From Candidatus Cloacimonadota bacterium (GTDB taxonomy: Bacteria > Cloacimonadota > Cloacimonadia > Cloacimonadales > TCS61), in contig JAOZPK010000078.1 in assembly GCA_029932755.1 (NCBI GenBank), positions 1-11,246 on the forward strand: a stretch of DNA of 11,246 nucleotides, read 5' to 3'. The notes beneath the pieces were generated by a model. It was not told the origin of the DNA. It saw nothing but the letters and a program-made list of their open reading frames with translations, and did no database searches. A program made the translations under genes and the position numbers. Shown piece by piece: positions 4,945-11,246 of the stretch (positions are counted from its first letter, which is position 1; each line of letters opens with the position of its first letter).

Positions 4945-6657
4945 TTATTTCAACAAGATTATTTTTCTAGTTTTTATAAATTCACCTGAAGTAATTTTAT
5001 AGTAATAAATACCACTTGAGACGATAGAATTAGAATCGTCTTTACCATCCCAAAGTACAGAGTTTTTTCCAACATTATTGTATTCACTATATAGAGAAGT
5101 AACTTTCTGCCCCTTGATATTATAAATATCTATTTCCACGTTTCCACTTATAGGGATGTTATATGAGATAGTTATCCCAGGATTACGTGAGGAACTTAAA
5201 CTAAACGGATTGGGATAATTCGTTACAGAATATTGTGATTGTATGCTAATTTCCTCTTCTTCAGCACTCACAGTATTTGTTGCTTCATAACTATAGGTTA
5301 TCTGAGAATACGAAGTATATGTATCTGTAACAACCATAAGAACTTCATCATATAGAATTCCCGAATTAGGCAATACAATATTACCATTCATTTCCGCATC
5401 TAATTCCATTTCTACAACTTCAACTGGTTCGTTACTTAAGAATTTAACAAACTGAACATGAAAATCGGAACTTGTTTCATCTCCATCAAAATAAACTGAT
5501 AGGTCTAAACTGACATTTTCAAATAAAATGTAATTTACGCTCCAATGATTCATTGAGACATTATCGGAAGTAACTGGATAACTTGAATATTCAGCGGTGT
5601 TAGTTAGAACAAATTGTCCTGTTCCGATTGGATTATCAGAATAGCTGTACAATCCATCCATAAACACTGGATCATTTATATGATTTGCAATTACCCAATT
5701 ATTAAATACATCTATGGATGTGATATCCGTTCCCCAGCCAGTTTCCAATAGTGCAGTATCCAATCCATCCATACTGTTCTGAGTTATGTGAACCAGATTA
5801 TAGATTATATTCTCATCTCCTATTACATAATGTTCATAAAGATAATGCATAAATAAATAGCTTTGAGGATAATCGGCACCTGCGCTCCATTGCACTAGGT
5901 TATTATCAGGATTTTGGGTAAATAGCATCATCCAATACGGACTGATCCAACCATTCACCCACTGAGCAAAACTGGATAACCCTTCATTTACCCAAGTTGT
6001 TTCGTTACTATCGTGGTTACAATGTATAAGGTGTTGAAATTCATGAGCCAGGGTAGCATAACAATAACTGCTGTGAATCCCTGCATTGTGTGGATTATCA
6101 TCAATATAGAGAAGCTCCATGTTGTTACTGTATGGTCCTCCCAAAATGTCTGATGGAGAGAAATAACCATTAATATTCGTATCATCAATATCATATATCA
6201 GAATATTAGTTTTACCATTATTATCAATATCAGAAGTTATGCCGAACATTACAGTATCGAGTTCATAAACACCTTTGGTGGGATCTGCTGCTGTTGAATC
6301 TTCAAATGCATTTCTCAAATGTTCCACATCGACGGGATCTATTGTAACATTCCAAATATCATCAGCTACATAGATATTACACAAAGTTGAGTTTATTTGT
6401 CTTGTTACGGAAATCAATGAATGCGTATTGTTTAGGAAATTATAAACCCACAACTCCAGTGAATCTTCATCAGTATTGGTGATTAACGAATTCAAAAGAC
6501 CCTGCTCACTATTAGAAGTTAATGCCTTTAATTGTTCCAATCTTGTCATTATCCGTTCCGCATCGTTGATGTCATTTATAAGTTCTTCAGGCTGCTGAAT
6601 TGCAAATAATTGCATGCTCACAAAAATTAGTGCAAAAAACAATAACATTTTTTTCAT
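4945..6657 (-). CDS. Secreted M30-like zinc metalloprotease with type IX secretion C-terminal sorting domain
   Basis: Predicted extracellular or surface protease of 570 residues. A signal peptide (MKKMLLFFALIFVSMQLFA) precedes a helical N-terminal part. Residues about 142-190 (SDIDNNGKTNILIYDI ... GYFSPSD ... ELLYIDDNP) resemble the segment before the active site in hyicolysin-like M30 peptidases. The zinc site is HEFQH at 205-209 with the third ligand probably Glu225 in WVNEGLSSFA, a gluzincin arrangement. A beta-rich middle region follows. Residues 480-570 are a FlgD-like/T9SS type A sorting domain: NYPNPF, TISYNIP, VEIDIYNIKGQKV, SGIYYYKI, KIILLK. ATG 6657 has GGAGGA upstream. It begins 27 bp after the hypA stop and may be co-transcribed with it, but no functional link to hydrogenase is apparent. 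The substrate is unknown. Confidence 0.9.
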   Translation of the reverse strand: MKKMLLFFALIFVSMQLFAIQQPEELINDINDAERIMTRLEQLKALTSNSEQGLLNSLITNTDEDSLELWVYNFLNNTHSLISVTRQINSTLCNIYVADDIWNVTIDPVDVEHLRNAFEDSTAADPTKGVYELDTVMFGITSDIDNNGKTNILIYDIDDTNINGYFSPSDILGGPYSNNMELLYIDDNPHNAGIHSSYCYATLAHEFQHLIHCNHDSNETTWVNEGLSSFAQWVNGWISPYWMMLFTQNPDNNLVQWSAGADYPQSYLFMHYLYEHYVIGDENIIYNLVHITQNSMDGLDTALLETGWGTDITSIDVFNNWVIANHINDPVFMDGLYSYSDNPIGTGQFVLTNTAEYSSYPVTSDNVSMNHWSVNYILFENVSLDLSVYFDGDETSSDFHVQFVKFLSNEPVEVVEMELDAEMNGNIVLPNSGILYDEVLMVVTDTYTSYSQITYSYEATNTVSAEEEEISIQSQYSVTNYPNPFSLSSSRNPGITISYNIPISGNVEIDIYNIKGQKVTSLYSEYNNVGKNSVLWDGKDDSNSIVSSGIYYYKITSGEFIKTRKIILLK

Positions 6658-6684
6658 TATTCCTCCAATTTAAATTAGATTTTA

Positions 6685-7035
6685 TTATTCTTTCATTCCT
6701 TCCATTGTTTCAATATATAATTCTTTTCCGGAAATTAATTCAGTGTTAAACGAGTGGCATTTTGGACACATAAAGATCGGCTCATCAATTGTAAATTCGT
6801 GTTTGCAGTCTTCGCATTTAACACTTACATCTTTTTCAGTCATTAGAAGTACGGCTTTCTCAAATCCTTCATATTCGGTTTTCATGAAATCGAAGTTAGT
6901 TATCATTACTTCTTCGACGATCTGATGGAATTTGCCAACAACTATTTTAACTTCTAATATTTCTTTGAGTTCTTCTTTAATTCTTATGTCTTTAGCAATT
7001 TCTAATAATGAGTGAATTATTGCGCCTTCGTGCAT
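6685..7035 (-). CDS. hypA: Hydrogenase nickel incorporation protein HypA
   Basis: Cytoplasmic nickel metallochaperone that works with HypB to load nickel into hydrogenase precursors. It has 116 residues, the normal length. The N-terminal MHE motif is intact; His2 with the N-terminal amine is the nickel site. The structural zinc site has four cysteines, Cys74-x2-Cys77 and Cys90-x2-Cys93 (KCEDC ... MCPKC). The C-terminus ELYIETMEGM is typical of the family. ATG 7035 has AAAGGA upstream. It is separated from hypE by 232 bp, unlike the tight hypC-hypD junction, and may have its own promoter. hypB is not adjacent but about 5 kb further downstream. Confidence 0.95.
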   Translation of the reverse strand: MHEGAIIHSLLEIAKDIRIKEELKEILEVKIVVGKFHQIVEEVMITNFDFMKTEYEGFEKAVLLMTEKDVSVKCEDCKHEFTIDEPIFMCPKCHSFNTELISGKELYIETMEGMKE

Positions 7036-7220
7036 AATTATTTCCTTTTATTTAGCAACGAACAAATATTGCTGGCTTTGCGAAGCAAAACGACAACTTC
7101 GTGCAAAAAATACTAATATAAACAAACAAAACGAACAAAAAACTAATAGAGTTAACAACAAGCATAAAGTTTCTAACCATTGTAAATATTTCGTTCCTCA
7201 GCCATTAGACAAGCAAGAGA

Positions 7221-7229
7221 ATTATAGCA
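7221..7229 (-). promoter_or_regulatory. Candidate extended -10 promoter upstream of hypA
   Basis: TGCTATAAT on the - strand matches the extended -10 consensus TGnTATAAT exactly, with no convincing -35. It would give a leader of about 180 nt before the hypA ATG. The leader contains small hairpins, including TTTGC-TTC-GCAAA around 7077-7089 and AGCAA/TTGCT closer to the gene. In AT-rich DNA such matches also occur by chance. Confidence 0.35.
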
Positions 7230-7252
7230 TCGTTTGTTTCTCAAGCCGATGC
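7227..7252 (-). other. Hairpin in the hypE-hypA gap
   Basis: GCATCG (7227-7232) and CGATGC (7247-7252) form a 6-bp stem with a 14-nt loop, 16 bp beyond the hypE stop. No U-run follows on the - strand, so it is at best a weak terminator. It overlaps the TG of the candidate extended -10. The rest of the 232-bp gap (7036-7267) has no credible gene. Confidence 0.35.
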
Positions 7253-7267
7253 ATCATTCGCAAGGTT

Positions 7268-8251
7268 TTAGCAAATCCTTGGAAGCGGATCAGATTCTAA
7301 CATCAATAGCGGACGCAATCCACCAATAGAAGTTCTTAAATAAACACCTTTAACTTCTGTTGTTACTTCTCCAATAATTTTACTTTCTTTTCCATATTTA
7401 TGTTTCTTCATTTCATTTATAAGTTTGGAAGTTTCACCAGAAACAAATGATACTAGTTTACCTTCATTTGCCATATAAAGTGCATCTAATCCGAGTAATC
7501 CGCAAATTGCATTTACTGCATCATTTATTGGAACATCTTCTTCATTTATTATGATACCCAAACCAGTATCTTCGACGACTTCATTCAAAATTGTGGCAAC
7601 ACCACCACGAGTAGCATCACGTAAGAATTTCACATTTCCACTTTTCAGCATTAATTGAACAAGCCCATTTAAAGATGCACAGTCGCTTTGTGGAGTTGGC
7701 GTAAGATTAAGTTTTTCACGAGCATTAATTATTGCTACTGTGTGATCACCGATATTGCCATTAACAATTATTTTATCACCGTTCTTAATGTTTTTAGAAA
7801 TAAGGTTTACACCTTCGGGAAGAAAACCAATTCCGGTTGTTGTAATATACATCCCATCAGCTTTGCCTCTTTCTACAACTTTTGTATCACCGGCAATTAT
7901 TTTCACATTAGCATCTTCGGCAGCTTTTTGAACAGATTCGGTTATCGTTTTCAAATCGTCTATCTTGAAACCTTCTTCAATGATGTAGGTTATCAAGAGA
8001 TATTTTGGAACAGCACCTTTCATAGATACATCGTTTACAGTTCCTGTAACAGAAAGTTTGCCGATATCTCCACCTGGAAAGAAAATTGGTTTTATTACAT
8101 GTGCATCTGTTGTTACCACGGTTCTATTCTCGATCTCAACTGCATCATCCAATGTCGGAAGTTTGAAGTTTTTATCGAAAATATCATTAATTAATCTTCT
8201 GGTTAATCCACCGCCACTACCATGACCGAGAGTTATTATGTCATCTTTCAT
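7268..8251 (-). CDS. hypE: Hydrogenase maturation protein HypE (thiocarbamate dehydratase)
   Basis: PurM/SelD-like cytoplasmic ATPase. It dehydrates the carbamoyl group placed by HypF on its C-terminal cysteine to thiocyanate, the cyanide donor for the hydrogenase iron. The protein has 327 residues, near family length. It shows LGHGSGGGLTRRLI at 8-21, a metal/ATP-binding TTDAHVI around 47-53, FPGGDIGKLSVTGTVNDV at about 58-75, IIAGDTKVV at 118-126 and RDATRGGVATILNE at 211-224. The C-terminus is exactly PRIC, so the essential terminal Cys327 is present. ATG 8251 is preceded by AGGAT. It lies 103 bp downstream of hypD, with a repeat-like insert between them. Confidence 0.96.
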   Translation of the reverse strand: MKDDIITLGHGSGGGLTRRLINDIFDKNFKLPTLDDAVEIENRTVVTTDAHVIKPIFFPGGDIGKLSVTGTVNDVSMKGAVPKYLLITYIIEEGFKIDDLKTITESVQKAAEDANVKIIAGDTKVVERGKADGMYITTTGIGFLPEGVNLISKNIKNGDKIIVNGNIGDHTVAIINAREKLNLTPTPQSDCASLNGLVQLMLKSGNVKFLRDATRGGVATILNEVVEDTGLGIIINEEDVPINDAVNAICGLLGLDALYMANEGKLVSFVSGETSKLINEMKKHKYGKESKIIGEVTTEVKGVYLRTSIGGLRPLLMLESDPLPRIC

Positions 8252-8273
8252 TATTTATTATCCTAATATTCTA

Positions 8274-8357
8274 CCGCAGATAAACACGGATAAACGCAGA
8301 TAATTAGAATATAATTTTATTAGCGCTTTCTTCGTGTTCTTAGTGGCAAAGTTTTTA
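8274..8357. repeat. Dispersed-type intergenic repeat between hypD and hypE
   Basis: Two recognisable parts fill most of the gap. On the + strand, 8274-8303 has three phased units: CCGCAGATAAACA, CGGATAAA and CGCAGATAA. On the - strand, 8323-8357 reads AAAAACTTTGCCACTAAG then AACACGAAGAAAGCGC, starting at the hypD stop. From memory, both wordings recur side by side in intergenic DNA of many environmental bacteria, where they yield spurious small ORFs such as FATKNTKK...LRLSVFICG. Related units occur at 1139-1160. No inverted ends or transposase are seen. Confidence 0.5.
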
Positions 8358-9416
8358 TCTTTCATATTTATAATATGCTGCACAGCTTCCTTCCGATGAA
8401 ACCATACAAGGTCCGATTGGATTTGCTGGATTACAGGTTTTTTCAAATAATGGGCACTCTGGTGGAATTATTATTCCCTTAAGTACATCTGCACATCTGC
8501 AGCCAGTGTTTCCTTCTTCTTCCCTTAGTGTAATATTATACTTTTTAGAAGCATCAAATTCCCTAAATTTATCTCGAATTCCCAAACCGGATTTATGGAT
8601 CCAACCGATTCCACGCCAAAGAGCATTTTCTGTTGTTAGGACTGTGTCAATAACTTTCTGTGCACTTTTATTTCCCACGATATTTACGACTCTGTTATAT
8701 TCATTCACAATAGCAGGTTTGTTATGTTTAACTTGCTCGATAATGATCTTTATTGCAGTTAAAATATCCAAAGGTTCAAATCCTGTAACAACACCACCGA
8801 TGTTATATTTTTCAGGCAGGAGCACATATGATTCAGAACCGATAATAACACTAACATGACCCGGCAGGAGAAATCCATCTAATTTAATATCATCAGCAGA
8901 AAGAAGTGCTTCTAAGGCAGGTGGAACAAGTTTGAAAGCAGGGAAAACAGAAAAATTATGCAGTTTCTGCTGCTTTGCCATTAGGATGGTTTGTGCAATT
9001 CCAGGGATGGTAGTTTCAAATCCGATACCTACAAAGATTGTTTCCTTTTCTTTTGCCATTTCTAATGCTTCCAAAGGAGAGTAAACAATTCTTACATCCA
9101 ATCCTCTGGCACGTGCATGTTCCAGCGTTTCATCTTTTCCCGGAACGCGAATAACATCACCAAAAGTGGCGATCGTTATATTTTTCATTTTAATTAGTTC
9201 ATCAATTAATGAAGATGGTGTAACACAAACCGGACAGCCCGGACCGGAGATGAGAGAAATATTTTTTGGAAGTAGTTTTCTTATTCCCCAATGACCAATT
9301 GCCATTGTGTGAGAACCGCATACTTCCATTATTTTAATTGGTTTATTCCAATTCTGCAGATCTTCTACAATTCTTTGTATTAATTTTGGATCGCGATATT
9401 TTGATAGATCAATCAT
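8355..9416 (-). CDS. hypD: Hydrogenase maturation factor HypD (Fe-S scaffold)
   Basis: Cytoplasmic iron-sulfur protein that, with HypC, is the scaffold on which the Fe(CN)2CO group is assembled. From ATG 9416 it has 353 residues. Conserved motifs are EVCGSHT (Cys33, His36), SGPGCPVCVTP (Cys61, Cys64), GFETT, LPGHVSVIIG and a C-terminal cysteine cluster (Cys306, 308, 321, 328, 337, 345) that includes the [4Fe-4S] ligands. ATG 9416 overlaps the hypC stop by 8 nt (ATGATTGA), indicating translational coupling. An in-frame ATG at 9440 would add eight residues inside hypC and lacks the family's usual start. HypD and HypC functioning as a complex fits the overlap. Confidence 0.96.
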   Translation of the reverse strand: MIDLSKYRDPKLIQRIVEDLQNWNKPIKIMEVCGSHTMAIGHWGIRKLLPKNISLISGPGCPVCVTPSSLIDELIKMKNITIATFGDVIRVPGKDETLEHARARGLDVRIVYSPLEALEMAKEKETIFVGIGFETTIPGIAQTILMAKQQKLHNFSVFPAFKLVPPALEALLSADDIKLDGFLLPGHVSVIIGSESYVLLPEKYNIGGVVTGFEPLDILTAIKIIIEQVKHNKPAIVNEYNRVVNIVGNKSAQKVIDTVLTTENALWRGIGWIHKSGLGIRDKFREFDASKKYNITLREEEGNTGCRCADVLKGIIIPPECPLFEKTCNPANPIGPCMVSSEGSCAAYYKYER

Positions 9417-9633
9417 CTTCAAGCAGTGCCATTTCTTCAAATAATTTTAGTGTTTCATTTGCATCTTTTTCAGAGATGATATTCAGAGCAAATCCAGTAT
9501 GCATTATTACCCAATCTCCTATTTTGGCTTCTGGAGTAAATGTGAACATGATTTCTTTATTCACACCACCCAAGTTTACAAGACCTTTTTCACCATCTTT
9601 CTCAACAATTTTAGCTGGAATTGCTAAACACAT
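9409..9633 (-). CDS. hypC: Hydrogenase assembly chaperone HypC
   Basis: Small cytoplasmic chaperone of 74 residues that carries the Fe(CN)2CO unit with HypD and holds the hydrogenase large-subunit precursor open. The essential N-terminal Cys2 is present (MCLAIPAKI). Also visible are VNLGGVNKEI and the IGDWVIMHTGFAL motif typical of HypC/HupF. ATG 9633 has AAGGAG 5 nt upstream. It follows hypF by 57 bp and overlaps hypD. Confidence 0.96.
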   Translation of the reverse strand: MCLAIPAKIVEKDGEKGLVNLGGVNKEIMFTFTPEAKIGDWVIMHTGFALNIISEKDANETLKLFEEMALLEDD

Positions 9634-9690
9634 TATTTCTCCTTATATTTTTGAATCAAAGTTTAATTAGAATCAAAATATTATTCTTAA

Positions 9691-11246
9691 CTATGATCCC
9701 ATTATCCGGTTAGCGATCATTATTTGACCGACAGATATTGAACCATCATTTGGCGATAAATTTCTGGGTGAATAAACTGTAAAGTTTTTTCTGGTAAGTG
9801 CTTCTATAAGACCATCTAGTAATATTCTATTCTGCATCACACCACCAGAAAGGACGACTTTGTTAAGTCCTGATACAACAGAAACTTTTTGAACAGAAAT
9901 CAACGTAAAATTGATTATAGTTTTATGAAATCTTTGTGAAATAACTTCATGATTTACACCTTTTTGAATGTCTTTTGAAACTTCGATAATAATAGGTCTA
10001 ACATCTATTATGTCTTTGTTAATTCCAAATTGATAAGGTTCGGCATCTGAAACGGATTCGCTTCTGCACAAAAATTCTAGTGCCATTGCACTTTGTGCTT
10101 CAAAAGTGATAGTGGGGAAAAGTCCTAACATTGCAGCTACGCAATCAAAAAGTCTACCCATACTGGAAGTTTGGAAAACATTAAAATTGTTCTGCAATTG
10201 TTTTTGGATCACATTTTTTTCTAATTCTGAAATTCCTTTTAATTGTTTTGTATTTGCTCCGGCTGCAAAAGAATAGGCATAAGCGATACGAATCGGATGT
10301 TTTATTGCTGCATCTCCTCCTGGAAGCGGCATATAATTCAAATGAAAAACTCGGTTAAAATTAGTATGATCTGCAATGAAAATTTCCCCACCCCAGATTG
10401 CTCCATCTGTTCCATAGCCTGTTCCATCATACGAAATTCCAATTACTTTTTCATCTAATTGGTGTTCTGCCATAATTGCAGAGATATGAGCATGATGATG
10501 CTGAACTCTTACTAATGAAATCTTTGTGCTTTCGGCAAATCGGGTCGTTGCGAAATCCGGCTGCAAATCACATGCTATAAGTTCCGGCTTTAATTTGAAC
10601 CATCTGTTGTATTTTTCATAAGTTTCAAGATAGAAATCCATTGTTTCCTTACTACCGGAATTTCCAATATAAGGTGAAAGAAATAAATCATTCTTTCTAG
10701 ATAAGGAAAATGTAAGTTTTAATTCTGCACCACAACCAAGAGTTGGAACTGTTTTAAAAGGTAATTTTATTGGGGAAGGAACAAACCCACGTGAACGACG
10801 AACAAGAATATTTTGCCTTTTTGCTGGAAGGATAATTGAATCGTCTGACCGATTTAAAATGGGTCTGTTATGTGTTAGGAAACAATCACATAAATTTTGC
10901 AACTCACTCTCTGTTTTTGCAATCGGTTCATTGCTGTTGTTTCCTGAAGTCATTATTACAAATGGGAGTTCTTCTGTTACAAATTGATAATGATGAGGAG
11001 CATAAGGTAGAAAAACTCCAATATTAGGATTTTGTGGTGAAACATTCTTAGCAAGCATTGCATTATTTTTTTTAGGTAATATAACAATTGGTGCAGCAGG
11101 TGATTTGAGTAGTTTAAGTTGGTTATCATTGATCTCTATAATTTCACTAACATTTGTTTCATTGCACATCACTGCAAAAGGTTTGTGAGGTCGGTTCTTT
11201 CTTTTTCGAAGTAACTCCACAGCATCATAATTAGTCGCATCACAGG
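9691..11246 (-). CDS. hypF: Carbamoyltransferase HypF, C-terminal two thirds (5' end outside window)
   Basis: Uses carbamoyl phosphate and ATP to carbamoylate the C-terminal cysteine of HypE. The frame stays open to the window edge (CDATNYDAV precedes the GTG at 11220), so the N-terminal acylphosphatase and zinc-finger domains and the start of the YrdC-like domain lie outside. The remaining YrdC-like part includes RKNRPHKPFAVM, GVFLPYAPHH and MTSGNNSNEPI. The Kae1-like carbamoyltransferase domain follows, with the metal-binding HHHAH (codons at 10486-10500), ISYDGTGYGTDGAIWGGE and LSGGVMQNRILL near the end. The gene ends with TAG at 9691, 57 bp before hypC. No frameshift is seen. Confidence 0.96.
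   Translation of the reverse strand, partial: CDATNYDAVELLRKRKNRPHKPFAVMCNETNVSEIIEINDNQLKLLKSPAAPIVILPKKNNAMLAKNVSPQNPNIGVFLPYAPHHYQFVTEELPFVIMTSGNNSNEPIAKTESELQNLCDCFLTHNRPILNRSDDSIILPAKRQNILVRRSRGFVPSPIKLPFKTVPTLGCGAELKLTFSLSRKNDLFLSPYIGNSGSKETMDFYLETYEKYNRWFKLKPELIACDLQPDFATTRFAESTKISLVRVQHHHAHISAIMAEHQLDEKVIGISYDGTGYGTDGAIWGGEIFIADHTNFNRVFHLNYMPLPGGDAAIKHPIRIAYAYSFAAGANTKQLKGISELEKNVIQKQLQNNFNVFQTSSMGRLFDCVAAMLGLFPTITFEAQSAMALEFLCRSESVSDAEPYQFGINKDIIDVRPIIIEVSKDIQKGVNHEVISQRFHKTIINFTLISVQKVSVVSGLNKVVLSGGVMQNRILLDGLIEALTRKNFTVYSPRNLSPNDGSISVGQIMIANRIMGS

Noticed and set aside
7688..8194. 168-residue reading frame on the + strand
   Set aside because: Lies fully antisense within hypE, is Cys/Tyr/Phe-rich and shows no motif; a shadow of a strongly supported gene.
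8258..8446. 62-residue reading frame spanning the hypD end and the hypD-hypE gap
   Set aside because: It is a frame-shifted read of hypD plus the repeat-like intergenic DNA; the FATKNTKK...LRLSVFICG wording is what such repeats typically translate to.
9220..9226. GTAACAC, a single NikR-like half-site
   Set aside because: It lies inside hypD coding sequence and has no GTGTTAC partner at the needed distance.
9414..9440. Upstream ATG for hypD at 9440
   Set aside because: It would lie inside hypC and add eight residues not typical of HypD; ATG 9416 gives the usual start and a classic ATGATTGA overlap.
11218..11220. GTG at 11220 as the start of hypF
   Set aside because: The frame is open to the window edge and the upstream codons encode CDATNYDA, conserved HypF sequence, so this is an internal codon of a truncated gene.
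1..11246. CRISPR arrays, insertion sequences, tRNA or rRNA genes
   Set aside because: No regularly spaced repeats, transposase-like proteins, tRNA cloverleaf or rRNA sequence was recognised on either strand.

Overview
The window is AT-rich bacterial DNA (by eye about one third G+C). It is dominated by genes for maturing [NiFe] hydrogenases and for handling nickel. The 570-residue secreted protease ends in a C-terminal block typical of type IX secretion cargo (NYPNPF ... GxKV ... SGIYYYKI ... KIILLK). Together with the AT-rich composition, this points to the Fibrobacteres-Chlorobi-Bacteroidetes superphylum, possibly a Cloacimonadota-like lineage. That placement is inference; there is no rRNA to confirm it.

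Layout: a 5'-truncated selA (selenocysteine synthase) runs on the + strand at the left edge and ends at a perfect 24-bp palindrome. Everything else runs on the - strand, so transcription order is right to left. First comes hypF (5' end cut by the window edge), then hypC, hypD (overlapping hypC by 8 nt), hypE and hypA. Next come an M30-like secreted metalloprotease and a small lipoprotein gene with a strong intrinsic terminator. These are followed by a fused methionine sulfoxide reductase msrB-msrA, then nikR, a His-rich NicO/UreH-like membrane transporter, and hypB. hypB faces selA across the shared terminator.

How the genes work together: HypF and HypE make the cyanide ligands from carbamoyl phosphate. 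HypC and HypD assemble the Fe(CN)2CO unit. HypA and HypB insert nickel. The transporter probably supplies the nickel and NikR senses it. A perfect inverted repeat, GTGTTAC-N14-GTAACAC, lies directly upstream of the nikR ribosome binding site and just downstream of a TTGACA box. This implies that nikR-transporter-hypB is a nickel-controlled, self-regulated unit, separate from hypFCDEA. All six Hyp proteins are present, but no hydrogenase structural gene lies in the window.

Non-coding stretches are all shorter than 300 bp. They hold two terminators, candidate promoters, several hairpins and two patches of CGCAGAT-type sequence. The latter look like copies of a dispersed intergenic repeat. I see no mobile element, CRISPR array, tRNA or rRNA. 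The most noteworthy points are the NikR operator, the regulatory split of hypB from the other hyp genes, an expanded metal-site loop in HypB, and the two possible starts (exported or cytoplasmic) of MsrBA.
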